A stretch of DNA of 64,000 nucleotides from Obelidium mucronatum (Eukaryota > Chytridiomycota > Chytridiomycetes > Chytridiales > Chytriomycetaceae), in NCBI GenBank assembly GCA_025765595.1, contig JAIVFH010000077.1, positions 108,152 to 172,151 on the forward strand, read 5' to 3'. This document shows positions 45,502-56,597 of this stretch, piece by piece (the first letter of the stretch is position 1; every line of letters starts with the position of its first letter). A program made the translations under genes and the position numbers. Under the pieces are notes generated by a model. It was not told the origin of the DNA and did not search any database. It saw nothing but the letters and a program-made list of their open reading frames with translations.

Positions 45502-45588
45502 TTTCGCTGAATAAATATTTTGTATTTTTATCACCATCAACTACATAACGCTATCTACTTGCTTCTAGTTACTGAATATTACATTCTT
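45502..45588. promoter_or_regulatory. 87-bp bidirectional promoter between carboxyltransferase and hydratase
   Basis: The start codons of the two divergent genes are separated by only 87 bp, containing a TGAATAAATATTTTG stretch. Such a short shared promoter implies coordinated expression. Confidence 0.5.
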
Positions 45589-46600
45589 ATGTCCGTCTCT
45601 ACCGCCAAAGCGCATGGAATCCTTACTTTGACACTCTCGAATCCAAAGCGGGCAAATGCACTCACTGAAGCAATGTGCTCCCAGCTGTTCGCCGCATTAG
45701 ACTCGGCAGAAAAAGACGACGAAATCAGAGTTGTTGTTTTGACGGGCGACGGTACGCGTTTTTGGGAGTCTATCTTCCTTGATTGCGGTCTATTAAAGGC
45801 CAACGGCCAACCACAACAGGAATGTTCTTTAGCGCAGGAATGGATCTTTCAACCGCTTCTTCTGGAGCTGCCGCGCCTTTCGATACAGCTTTAAATCTGT
45901 TTACCCGAATCGCTGAGTTCCCAAAACCAACCAGTTGAGCTTTCCTGTTTTCCAGCTTATTAAATATGTATAACCTGCTTTTCAGTTGGTAAAATCAATG
46001 GTCCTGCTCTTGGCGGCGGTGTGGGGCTGCTCTTTGTGACCGACATTCGAATTGCTGTGGATAACGCGTTTGTTCAACTTGCAGAAGTTAAACGTGGATT
46101 GATTCCCGCAATCATATCATTGTTTATTGTGCCGCAGGTGATGAATTTTGCATTCATATACTTGTGAGTGTGGCGTTGTTTTGACACAATTGTAGTTGGG
46201 ACCGTGTCTATCGAAACAGTACTTTCTTACCGGCGAAAAAGTTCCAGTTCAAAAGTTGTTACAAGCAGGGTGTATTACTGCGTGTGTTCCTGGGGATAAG
46301 TTGGATGCGGTGGTTGCTGATTTTGCTGCGGTGCTTTTGGAAGGCGGCCCCCAAGCACAGTCTACTATTAAGCAATTGGTTCGTGTTGTAGATGGAGCTG
46401 ATTCAAAGGAAGGAAAGACACTATTTGTAAAAGGTGTTTTTGAAGGAATGATGAAGAGCAAAGAGGCGGCATATGGTTTGTAAATTGCGATTAGGTTAAT
46501 AGTCTCATTCACCAATTTTTTGTTAGGCATGAAAGCCTTTTTAGACAAGAAGAAGCCAGATTGGTTGGCGTATCTTGGAAAACCATCGGCGAAATTGTAG
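45589..46600 (+). CDS. Enoyl-CoA hydratase/isomerase family protein, C-terminal AKL, 260 aa
   Basis: Five exons (45589-45751, 45820-45933, 45986-46137, 46196-46475, 46527-46600) close in frame. Crotonase features: TLTLSNPKRANALTEAM, VVVLTGDG, the oxyanion-hole loop FFSAGMDLS, then GKINGPALGGGVGLLFVTDI and FVQLAEVKRGLIPA. In this last motif a Glu sits near the usual catalytic position. It hydrates or isomerises an enoyl-CoA. The last residues are PSAKL, and AKL is a standard PTS1 variant, so peroxisomal import is likely. Divergence from an MCC/PCC-type carboxyltransferase suggests it handles that enzyme's product, for example a methylglutaconyl- or isohexenylglutaconyl-type CoA (inference). 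Confidence 0.87.
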
Positions 46601-47291
46601 TGACGAAATAAATACTAAGAATAAATAGCATGATTGTTACAATGTTAAATATGAATACATTCAGTAAATTCAATAGAAGTGGTTAAATGGAAAATATAAA
46701 CAATAGTAATTAACAACTCAAACATCCGACTTTGTGACTGCTTTTCCCTTCTCCGCCTTCCATCTTGCCCATACAGCCTGAAAGTACCCTGCATTCAACC
46801 CCATCAACATCAAGCAGAAATCTAAAGAACGAGTACACTCAATACATCGATATATTTGAGCAGAGAATGGTGGATGGAAAAATGTTGAATACCATTCGCA
46901 CAAGAATTTTAGAGAAGTCTTGGTTCAGACTTTGTCTTTGTTCGGACTTGGTTGAAATAATCGCAGTCCGCCTATCAAATGACTTAAACGGAGTTCCATG
47001 CTTGCTTGTTCAAGCGAGCATTACAGAGTTTATGTTAGGTCTGCGTTTAAAATGCAGTTGAGAGTATCTATCGGATGGCGATCGATTCTTTTATTGGAAG
47101 AAGTACAAATACCATGTACCGTGTACTTTTAGGAAAATATAGAAACTCAACCCGTAGCTTGTGAATCTTATTTAAAACGAACTTAAAACAGTCAAAGCCT
47201 GTTGTGGGATTTGGTTTCAGCCATTCCCTTTAATAAACATACAAAACTAACAATAAGAAAATCTCTTGACAATTCCATAAAAAAACGATCA
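46601..47291. other. Intergenic region, no confirmed gene
   Basis: About 690 bp. A minus-strand frame at 46718-46903 ends LMGLNAGYFQAVWARWKAEK with a short tail, and looks like the last exon of a small membrane protein. I could not link it to a start exon or a family. The 47060-47290 part is AT-rich promoter sequence for the next gene. Confidence 0.35.
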
Positions 47292-48809
47292 ATGAAACTA
47301 CTTCGTCGCGCGACTGTTGTTTCTGTTCTTGCGCTGTTTTGCCTCGAGTCGTCTTCTTTGCCGCTCGGCGAACGCGCCGCTGAGCCTGTGGTCTCCGCCA
47401 CAACAACCAAAAATGTTGCTTCATCAACAACTAAAAATGCGCCTTCAGCGGCAGCTGTAATATTAAACGGAAGCCCGAATCCTTCATCCGCTGTCTCGAG
47501 CGGGAAACCTTCCGTAGCCCCAAGTTCCAGTGGAAAACCGCCTGCGCCCCCAAGTTCCAGCGGAAAAGCTGCCTCAGTGAGCCCAAGTTCCGGTGAAAAA
47601 CCTTTCGCGTCCCCAAGTTCCAGCGGAAAAGCTGCCTCAGTGAGCCCAAGTTCCGGGGAAAAACCTTTCGCGTCCCCAAGTTCCAGCGGAAAACCTGCCT
47701 CCGTGAGCCCAAGTTCCGGTGGAAACCCATCCGTATCCCCAAGCAGAAGCTTGGCTCCTGACACCGACAGAAAATCACCTGTAACCTCTAGCACACTCTT
47801 AGCTATGACTTCCACAGGAAAGCCTTCTGCACCACAAAGTCCCAGTGGAAGCCCTTCTTTCGTCCAATACTCTAGCGGAAAGCCAAGTACCAGTGGAAAA
47901 TCTTCTCCAAGCGAAACTCACAGCGAGAAACAAGCAACGGTGAGACTATTCGCTTTTTTTCACACACAGCAGCTAATCTTGATTTGAACGCTTCAGCCGA
48001 GCCCTCCATACTCTTTCAATGGAAACCAAACCAATTATAACAATGGAAACTACAGCAACAGTTTTGGAAACCAGACAAATTACAAAGGAAACTCGACCAA
48101 CCAATACCCAAACTATCCTGGAAATTCCACGTTTTATGGAAATGGCACTAACCCATGGAACGGAAACTACACTGGCCCATTCAATGGAAATACCACATTT
48201 TATGGAAATGCTAGTGATACCACACAATGGAATGGAAACTACACGGGTCCTTACAATGGAAACGATACATTCTATGGAAACGGAAACGATACCCAGTGGT
48301 TTGGGAACTATACCAATCCGACACCTACTTCCAGCGACTGCAACGCAACGGTCCTATTCGAAACTGTTTATCAAACCGTTGTCTATTCATACGTGAACAC
48401 TTACACCTCCTGCTTGTCTACACCAACACAGTATCTAAAGAGTGTGTGCTATGAGCAGTGGAATTCAACCAAAGCATACGGATCAAGCTATGGGGTTTCT
48501 TATATGGGGAAGAATTACAAGAGTATCTACCCCTTCTCGCCAACGATGGGAAAACCGCCAAATACGCAGTTGGACAGATGGGCGGAACAAGGAAACTGCG
48601 AAAGCTCTGCAACTGTTGGTGTTGGTTATTGCGCATCATCGTGGAATTCTACCAAGCAATACGCAAAGGGCGTGGTTGTTTCTTATCTGGGTCTCAACTT
48701 TACAAGTTCGGCTGTCGCCAAGGTGGGGCAATCACCTGACCAAAGCAATAATGTTGGATGGATAAAATTAGGTGCGTGTAATTATAACGCCACCGAAACT
48801 CCGAAGTAA
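47292..48809 (+). CDS. Secreted Ser/Pro- and Asn/Gly-rich protein with two CBM5/12-like chitin-binding modules, 486 aa
   Basis: Two exons (47292-47939, 47997-48809) close in frame. A signal peptide (ATVVSVLALFCLESSSLP) leads into a Ser/Pro/Gly/Lys repeat region (SSSGKAASVSPSSGEKPFA units). Exon 2 begins with an Asn-rich block of NGN and NxT sequons (TFYGNGTNPWNGNYTGPFNG) that should be densely N-glycosylated. The C-terminus has two similar ~50-residue modules. One has CYEQWNSTKAYGSSYGVSYM with DRWAEQGNC; the other CASSWNSTKQYAKGVVVSYL with VGWIKLGAC. The W...Y...V-S-Y...W...G-x-C order is that of CBM5/12 modules, here each with a Cys pair. It is likely a wall-bound or secreted chitin-binding protein with no catalytic domain. 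Module identity is from pattern only. Confidence 0.75.
47540..47730 (+). repeat. Coding minisatellite in the Ser/Pro-rich region
   Basis: Sequences built on CCAAGTTCCAGCGGAAAA and CCAAGTTCCGGTGAAAAA alternate with a period of about 63-66 bp (two ~11-residue units). Two of the long units are nearly identical at DNA level, so the array is young. Confidence 0.75.
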
Positions 48810-48944
48810 ATCCGCCGTCAATATCTTTTAATTGGCCCAAGTTTTGTTCAATTGTTTAAAATATTCATTTTTCTACTCTTCGCGAACATGCAACGTTTAA
48901 TATCATCTTCGTTTCCTCTAATCAATAAACAAATATCTCGCGTT

Positions 48945-50148
48945 TTACAACCATACAATGCAAGTTGGTTTAAACCCAGCTTCCAATTTGAGTTCAGAAA
49001 CTTTAATCAGAGATCCGTCGAAATTATTTCTCTCGAACATTACCAACGTATCCGTTTCCTGATTTCCTACGCATAGCCAGTTACCGTCCTTTGAAATTTT
49101 GAATCCGCGTGGGAAAAACCCATCGGTTTTCGTCCATTGTGGCCCCACGGTGGCCGAAACAAGACCACTCTCTAGAATTGGAAAACAAACGAGAGTATCA
49201 TTCATGGATGGGTCTTTTCGATTGGAAAGGTAGATGAAACGAGAATCTGGAGAGAGTTCGATTGCCGCGCTTTGCATTTCGGCTTTTGGTGAGACACCTG
49301 GAGGGAGAAGGGAGTGGATGGAACAAATTTCAGGATTTGGGAACAACGAAATAACAGCAAGCTCCGAGGAAAGTTCCAGATTGACGTAAGCATGGGTTCC
49401 TGGGGTTGGGTTTTAATTATGTGGGATTGTCCATATGGGTATGTCAAACCGTTTGGGTGGAAGCAGATATGTCGCGGACCGGACTTTTCTGCGAATTTCA
49501 ACGACTGCTTGGCAAACGGGACTCCAGTTTTGACATCGAGACCAACAATGTGGAGGCTTTGAGTTTCATAATTTTAACCACGAGAAATAAAAATGCGGTC
49601 TAACCAGTCAGACCCAAGGTCAGGGATGTAAATTCTACGTGAGTCCTTTGGCTCATGTGGATTCATGATCATCATGTGAGGGTGAGGAGGGCTATCGGGT
49701 TTGAACCCTTCAAAGTCGAGAACCCGAAACTCGCTGCCGTCTAGAAGGGCGAAGTAAGCAGCAGCAAAAACTCAAGGGGGGCTTAACCCTTCAGCGCGCG
49801 CATGGATGCAGTTCCTCCGTTGTAGTTTGCAGCAAAGACAGTGTCACCTTCCAGGTCAACATCCAAGTAACAAGGATCCGCCCCTCCGCTTGGCAAATCA
49901 AAGCGGAGAACTAGTGAGTCCAGCGAGAACAAGTCGCTACTTTTGTTGCTGTCGTACACCAACACCCGTCCCTCATCGGCTTCGTTGTTGGTGATGAGAG
50001 TCAACCCGCCTGGTCTGCGTTGAAGGTGGATCCAGCTGGGGCGGAACCCAAAGTCTTTAGAGTCAGTAAATGCCAGCGAGTTGTTGCTGGTGTCGAACGA
50101 GACAGAGGCTATCTTCCTGCTGTTTGAACCAATCAGCAAAGTTGACAT
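48945..50148 (-). CDS. Lactonase-type seven-bladed beta-propeller protein
   Basis: A multi-exon minus-strand gene starting MSTLLIGSNSRKIASVSF. Landmarks: FRPSWIHLQRRPGG, CYLDVDLEGDTVFAANYNGG, then after a phase-1 intron DGSEFRVLDFEGF with SPPHPHMMIMNPHEP and YIPDLGSDW, later GPRHICFHPNGLTYP, and finally IELSPDSRFIYLSNR, DGNWLCVGNQETDTL with VMFERN. These repeating blades and the PH...DLGSD block are typical of the 6-phosphogluconolactonase-like lactonase family (Lactonase/YbhE type). The substrate may be 6-phosphogluconolactone or a related lactone. A further intron lies near 49390-49600. No targeting signal is seen. Confidence 0.8.
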
Positions 50149-50296
50149 TTGTTATCTGATGTGTTTTCTCACCTTTCAATTAGTAGGGGTACAGTTAGAT
50201 TCTGCAATAGCCCATACAAAACGCGCAAAAACGATGGCTTAAAGCAGGTTAATTGGTTGGTTGTGTGAGGAAGCAGTTGAAAAATCTCTTGGAAGC

Positions 50297-51640
50297 ATGT
50301 CAACAGATTCCAGGCCTTCTTTCTTGAAGCGGAGACCACTCGCAACACTCGCTTTCGCCACCGCATCACTTGCGATCGTGGCATACGCAACTTATGCGAT
50401 AGCAACCAGTGACTCGGCTGGAGAGCGAGAAGCCAGACTAAAAGGCCCGAAGCCATCAGCTTCTCAAGCAACTTCGCCAGCCGCTTTGCCACCGCGACTG
50501 TCAGCTCCTCGCGGATACATCATCTCGATTTCAATCAACAACGTGAGTGGCGCCTGTGTTCATGGCGTCTTTTCCAGCTTTGGTCCAAACAGACCCATGA
50601 GGCAAACAACTCATTCCTCTCTAACCTTTTCTTATCCCTTCAGATAATCATGTGGAATCCGAGTCCTTCTCCAGAAGATCCAAACTACGCCTTTTATCCA
50701 GAATCTCTGAAATTCTTGTCCGCACTCTTGTCAAGTCCGTTACGACCAACTGTTCACTTAATATGCACCGTAATTTCAGACCAGCAAAAGACCCAAATTC
50801 TCGAACTTCTTAGCTCAAACGGATTGTTTTCGAAGGGGCTCGATCAAAGACGTGTTTTATTTTGCGCAACAATTCAAGGGAGGATCCATGTCGTTAAACA
50901 ACTGGGGGTTTTGGTTCACGTTGATGATGATGATTCTGTGTTGGTAAGGAGTTGTTTAAAGAAGGGCTTTTCTTTTTGGGTTCTTCTAAAGACAATATTT
51001 ACAGTGTGATCTTGTCCCTCATGTCAAACGACTCATTCGAGTAAAGAGATCTGTCCGACTGAGTATAGAAGCGGATAAAAGAAGAATGAGCGCCACTAGT
51101 CTGCGATCTCGAAGCAACAGTTCCCCTCCTCCTGAAAATGCTTCAGCTGTTCCTTCTCCAAACCCATCTGCCAGTCCCATGTTAATGAAAGGTGGAAAAT
51201 TTTCACGAGAAGGCAGTAATATTGTCGTGGAAGATGACTCAGATGAATTGGATGAAGGTGTCGGGGGAAGTCGAGATAGTCTGGACAGCCAGAAAGATAT
51301 TAAGCAGAATGAAAAGATTCAACCGATTCCGATACCGGTACAGTCACCAACCTTTTGGCTTCTAGATAAGTTCAAGGGAATAGCGGGGGAAAAACGGCCA
51401 ATTGTAGTTGTGAATGGAGACTCAGTGGAGTCTGATAGCCAAACCGGAAAGCAAGGACCATTTCAGCGGACCCAATCTCAAGCCAGCTTTAAACTGTCTT
51501 CGAGTCCAGGATCCACCCTGTCCAGGGTTGAAGGACGTGGGACTTATCGGGATTGTGATCTGATTCCCGACTCTTTGACGAAGGCTTTGAATGTGGAGTT
51601 CGTAGAAGGTATCGAGTTTAGCACCTTGCTGAAAAATTGA
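50297..51640 (+). CDS. Pex22-like peroxisome biogenesis protein with long disordered tail, 393 aa
   Basis: Three exons (50297-50542, 50644-50943, 51005-51640) close in frame. An N-terminal membrane segment (LATLAFATASLAIVAYATYA) is followed by a Pro/Ser linker and an alpha/beta domain: RGYIISISINN, FYPESLKFLSALL, VHLICTVISDQQKTQILELL, LDQRRVLFCATIQGRIHVVK, LVHVDDD, DLVPHVKRLIRV. This matches Pex22, which anchors the ubiquitin-conjugating enzyme Pex4 on peroxisomes for receptor recycling. The ~200-residue Ser-rich tail after the domain is not part of the usual family. It sits about 3.7 kb from a gene pair that carries PTS1-like C-termini, which may be coincidence. Confidence 0.72.
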
Positions 51641-51858
51641 AATTCCGAAAAAAAAATTTGTCGAAGATTCAACGTGGTGAACTGTATCACCAACGATTAT
51701 TGAGATCATTAAGCTCTTGTCCGTCAACAGACCGGCACAAACTACAATAAACGCGTTGATGACTTTGTTTTGCGTTTTCCTTGTTGCTCACTGGCCATTC
51801 AGTTTGGGGTAACCATTGGCCGTGCAGTTTGGGCAATAAATAAAAAAAATATTTCAAA

Positions 51859-52565
51859 ATGTTAGAGACACAAATGGATGTATGGCTGTTTTTCGACTAA
51901 TGGAAGATATTGCTTCTGATTTCTTTTTGAAATAGGCGGTGTGGAAGGACTTGGCGACTGTCCGGGAGAAGCTTAATAATCCAGAGACATATTGGGAACT
52001 TGTTTCTCCGGTGGGCAAGGCTCTCTTCAAACATGACATACTGCTGTGGGCCACAGACCTTCAGCAGAAAGAGGCGGCTCTTCAGCAGAAAGAGGCGGCT
52101 CTTCAGCAGGAGAAGGTTCTTCATTTGCAGATTCAATTGGAGAAGGAGAAGAATATAGGTGATTATCTACTCTAATGCCCAACCATAATGTGGTCCCTTA
52201 TTGAATTGTTAGGCCGAACTGCTGGTTTATCATCAACCGAAATGATATTGAGAGACGAACAGGGGGCAAAGACAAAGGCTTTTGGTATGCCTGTATTGGT
52301 TTATTATTTATTGTGGTTAAGTCGTTTTTTAGAAACTCTTGAATCACAAGTGCTAGAATTAAAGAAGACCGTCTCAAGTTTTCTCCAGAAAGCGGAGACC
52401 GTGCAAATCTCGAACCTTAAAATTGAGATGCTTGAGAATGATGGCTTTGTTTGTAAAGCAGAATCCGTTTTGTCTGTTCAAAATGTAGGATTCTCGTTGC
52501 CTGATTCTTTTATTTGGCCTGTTCCCAACAAAGAACATGACAGCACCCCTGTCACACATTCCTAG
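51859..52565 (+). CDS. Small coiled-coil protein of unknown function, 182 aa, 3' end inside a repeat element
   Basis: Four exons (51859-51879, 51936-52158, 52213-52284, 52333-52565) close in frame. The protein begins MLETQMD, continues TVREKLNNPETYWELVSPVG, and has a heptad-like repeat (LQQKEAALQQKEAALQQEKV) from a tandem DNA duplication. A second coiled coil follows (ETLESQVLELKKTVSSFLQK). The last six codons, including the TAG, lie in the left arm of the inverted-repeat element starting at 52546, so the element supplies the stop codon. The original C-terminus may have been longer. No family recognised. Confidence 0.5.
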
Positions 52566-53782
52566 TCTTTCCTTATCGTTTAAATAAAGATAGTCCAGAT
52601 GCATGGGTCGTTGGTTGAGCCTGATGAGTGGTCCAGTGGCCCAGATACTCATCAGTAAAATTCGCGGCAATGGCGTACTCACGAGGAATAATTATAATAA
52701 TGATCCTAAAAGAAGAACAAGTGAAAGAACAGAATAAAAGAAATAAAATAAAAGAAATAACAGAACTTAACTGAATCCCAAATAAAATGAAATCTTCCTA
52801 TCTTTACTGTGAAGTTTACACCTTCACGGGAGGGGTTTTTGACTTTCCCGCCTAGACTACTAACTTTGACAGCAGTTTTTATTTATTAATTGTTATTTAT
52901 TATTCTTTATTGATTTATTGTGATTCTCTGTTTTGGGATTGTCGCGTCGATCAATAAAGATTTGGAGTTGTTGAGAATTGAAATGACCGGCATGGCGTGA
53001 TGGCGACCATGTCCTTCCCAGGTCGCGTCAGTGATCGCATCTCTCACGAGCGAACTTTATAAGAGAGGGCTACGTCCCTCCAAGGGGATCCTATTGTGAG
53101 TTGATCAGATTCGGTGAGTGAACGCGAGCGAAATCAGTTGTGCCAAAGGGTATTCCGGAAGATACCTGGGCTTTAGTAGCTAGCGAGTATAGCGGTCTCG
53201 AGTTGGGCGAAGTAGCGCATGGGAATGATCCCAGGAAGTCGACTAGGGAGCTTTAAAGAGTCGTAGTAGGTGTGCACCCAGTCGCTGTTGGAGAGCCTGC
53301 TATTGGGATGATGACCCAGGGTAAAGGCGACGGGTCCCATAGATCGTGCAGCCGAGCAATCAAACTAGGAGTTAGATTTAGTTTAAGGGTTGTAGGTGCG
53401 TAGGGACTTAGAGGAGTAGGGCCACCGCAGATCTCAATCTGATTGACATGGATCTGGAAGGGGTTGCGCTGGACCGCAAACCCAATGGAACCAAAAACAC
53501 TCGCGAGTGGGGTAACGTGAGTAAAGATAGGAAGATTTCATTTTATTTGGGATTCAGTTAAGTTCTGTTATTTCTTTTATTTTATTTCTTTTATTCTGTT
53601 CTTTCACTTGTTCTTCTTTTAGGATCATTATTATAATTATTCCTCGTGAGTACGCCATTGCCGCGAATTTTACTGATGAGTATCTGGGCCACTGGACCAC
53701 TCATCAGGCTCAACCAACGACCCATGCATCTGGACTATCTTTATTTAAACGATAAGGAAAGACTAGGAATGTGTGACAGGGG
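52546..53782. mobile_element. Inverted-repeat element, 263-bp arms, 711-bp core
   Basis: Left arm 52546-52808 and right arm 53520-53782 are reverse complements of equal length (263 bp) with no mismatch in the parts I compared. They enclose a 711-bp core. Each arm begins at its outer end with CCCCTGTCACACATTCC and contains a 9-bp hairpin (CTGATGAGT...ACTCATCAG at 53673-53707). The core has no long frame; its right half is rich in G/C and short repeats. I find no clear target-site duplication. It could be a non-autonomous TIR transposon or an inverted pair of retroelement ends. The outer sequence TGTGTGACAGGGG resembles a TG-starting LTR terminus. Confidence 0.7.
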
Positions 53783-54481
53783 GGCCCAACCTTTAAAAGT
53801 GAGTCTTTTTATGACTGAAACTAATGTTTTGCGCGTTTATTCCGCTTTTTTGACGTGGTCTTTGTGCCCGTTGCCCTTCGTCGGCCCCATAACAGTTGAC
53901 TTTATGTCCTGTTGCCCTTCGCGGCTTAATACAGATTATTAAAAACAGAAATAGGGGGAACCTATGCCCAAATTTGGGAATTTTTCAATGATTTTTGTTG
54001 AGTTGGGTTAGTTTAAATATTATAAGTAAAATACCCGACGCGTTTTTACGCGTTTCGAAAGTGGAAATGCAATAAATAGTATATTATTAAGCTACTCTTA
54101 AAGTTTGGGATCGATTGGAGCGTGTCTGACACGCGTTTCAGTGATTTGAAGTGTTGGTGGTGGGAAGAAATCTCACTTACAACTGAACCGCTCAATCAAA
54201 AGTTATGAAACTTTGTAAATGTATCTGAAAGATAGTTTCTATTCATTTCGCTTTGTCGAGTAACGCGTTTTCTGGTTTTCAGAAGCGAGTAGTGTTTAGT
54301 TAAACTCACCCACCTACAGAAAAGGAAATGATTGGGAATAAAAACTCGAAATATTCAACATAAATCTATTCATTTTTATTCATTGCAATTATTAAATTAA
54401 AGAAAGGGAGATAAGGGGATTATTCTGAGAGTGTTGTAGAGTAGTGATTGTCACATTTCAGACAATTCGTAAGTCAAAACA
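53783..54481. other. AT-rich region upstream of GC-rich coding block
   Basis: About 700 bp without open frames. Just after the inverted repeat it begins GGCCCAACC and contains palindromic ACGCGTTTTTACGCGT and GTGTCTGACACGCG motifs. It could be a long terminal repeat of the retrotransposon downstream, but the other LTR is outside the window, so this cannot be tested here. A primer-binding site was not recognised. Confidence 0.3.
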
Positions 54482-56589
54482 ATGATCGCTGGCATCCAGT
54501 CCCTTTCCCCCCCACTCCAACAGGATGACCGGGTCAATTTCCACCGCCTCTACGACGTCGTGTACCACCTCCGCTGGTGCCTGTTTAAGGAGGACTTTGA
54601 TGAAGTCCATGCATCTCTACTGGCCTGGGGAGAAAAGGATGAGGACTTCGTTATAGCATGTGCAAAGGCTTACCCTGACTGGAGAGGCGAAGCCAAGGAG
54701 GCATTCCGCTTGGTGAAGACCTCGAGGGCGGCCGTATCGTTCCCCGAGAAGGAGAAGGCCCGTCGCTACCTGAAAACCTGGAGAAACAACGAGGTTAAAA
54801 ATGGTAGAGGTCCTCTTACCCGCGACGCAGCCGCATCTGAGCGCGAGGCGCGCTTTGTCTCCCTCCAGCCGGGTGTCCTTGCTCCCCAACCTGTTCCCGC
54901 CGTTGTCGCCAGCAGCCCAGAAGTGGAACTCAGTGAAGCTGAGCTCCACAACGTCCCACTACCCGAGGACTCAGCATCTTCGACGCCCCGGGCTGGATCG
55001 CCCTGCTCCCGCTACCGCTGGATCCCTTGTAGAGGACGTGGTGATGGGGGAGAGCGTCAACATCAACCCCCCCTCACCTCCGGTCGCGACTGCCGATCCA
55101 GTGACCATCGACCTCACCGTCGAAACTTCGAAATCCGTAGCCGCGCCCGATGCCGTCGCTGACTTGCGGCAGTTGGTCCAGACCCAGGCGCAGGCGTTGG
55201 AGGCTCTACGTCGCCAACTTGCCAACCTCCAACCTGCCCTGGGCGCTCGATCGGCTGTTGAGGCCTGCCCCGGTTGTTGTCAACGCGCCGCCCGTGGCCG
55301 CTGTCGTTCCTACGGCCGGTCCTTCAACTGCTCCTCGCTTGATGTTTCCTGCTGTTGCTGCTGTACCATCCTCCGCTGCTCCGTCAAACGGCGCCGCTCC
55401 GATGGCGTGGGAACCACGCGCTGCACCCGCTGGAGCGAATGGAACCGGAAGTGGTCCTGGATACCATAGAGTGGATGAGTGGGGAAGTAGGTGCAAATGT
55501 GGAGTACCACCAACAAAATTTTGGTCACTCACCTGGTCGTCGCGGACGCCGCTTCAAACAAATGGCCTACCATGAGCGTGAGTATCCCTCAGCTATGGCG
55601 GTTGGAGACCAGGATGTGGTCTTGGGTTGTTTGCTGTTGGAGCATTTTTTACATTTTACATTTTTTATTTAATTTGCGAGACTTTGGCTTTTGCCCACTC
55701 GCTGGCCCGCTGTAAAGCTCGCCCCAGCCGCATATCTGCGCGCTTTAGTGCCCTCTTTATTGGGTTTTATTTCCGTTTATTAACGGATTTTTATTTTTGT
55801 GTAGGCATGGAGGCTCTTCGTGGGATCGAAGCGGCTAGGAAGCAGGAAACCTTTCGCTTCCTCATGGGAGAGGCGACGCAATTCCGAGCCCAGACTGGAG
55901 TCGAAGCACCCCTGGACTACAACTTCCGTAGTGCGCAGGTCTACAAATCGATGGGTGTTGTTGACCAGCAACACCGCACGTATACGGGGAGACAGCGCCA
56001 ACAGCGACAGCAGCGCTTCGACGCCAACCAGCGCCCACCACCACCGCCCCCCAACTACCCGCCGCCCGAAGTCGCTGGAAACGGCAGTCGTGGAGGACGC
56101 GGACGCGGAGGACACCGTAAGTGTCCAATCGCTGTGTTGGGTTTTATTGACCTTGACTTACAACAGACCCAACAATGGGCTACCGCCATCCCGAAGGAAG
56201 CCAATAATTATTTTGATAATTATCGGAGTTTTTCGCGATTAAATAAATTTATTTTATTTTTCTCTTATTTTCGAGAATTGTCTTATCATTTTTTTAGACA
56301 AATATTTTTATTTTCAATAATACAAGTGTCAACTGCCACCACCACCCATGACGTCGAGAAAGACCAAGAAGACCGCTTCAGGCGAGAAGGGGTTAGTCGG
56401 AATCTCCCAATGCCTTTTATTTTGGTCATATGTATTGGAGTGATCGCTATGGTTGGAGCGATGTTTTGGAACCAACTCACCTGGTGCATGCGATCGCTAA
56501 CAGCGCTTGTTCACAGACGCGATACCCGCAGCCAGTCAATGATGCTGGAGATCGGCTTCGGTGAGAAGGTCGATCACTTTCGTAATTAG
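54482..56589 (+). pseudogene. GC-rich degraded coding region, origin unknown
   Basis: From the ATG at 54482 (MIAGIQSLSPPLQQDDRV) about 170 codons read as a compact protein with VVYHLRWCLFKEDFDEVHAS and ARRYLKTWRNNEVKNG. The sense then moves between frames: GESVNINPPSPPVATADPVT with a coiled-coil-like LRQLVQTQAQALEALRRQLA, then Pro/Ala-rich sequence, then EYHQQNFGHSPGRRGRRFKQ. A phase-1 intron (55577-55804) joins to MEALRGIEAARKQETFRFLM, a poly-Pro run and an RGRGG tail. GC content to about 55600 is far above the neighbours, suggesting a different origin. It may be a Gag-like first ORF of a mobile element or a decayed host gene. No domain recognised. Confidence 0.4.
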
Positions 56590-56597
56590 TTTCGACT

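Noticed and set aside
46718..46903. Minus-strand frame ending GYFQAVWARWKAEKGK
   Set aside because: It looks somewhat protein-like and could be the last exon of a small membrane protein, but I found no convincing upstream exon or start, so it is mentioned only in the spacer entry.
53673..53700. Hammerhead ribozyme in the inverted-repeat arm
   Set aside because: Only the CTGATGAG-like core half is present; the GAAA partner and stem III arrangement are not seen.
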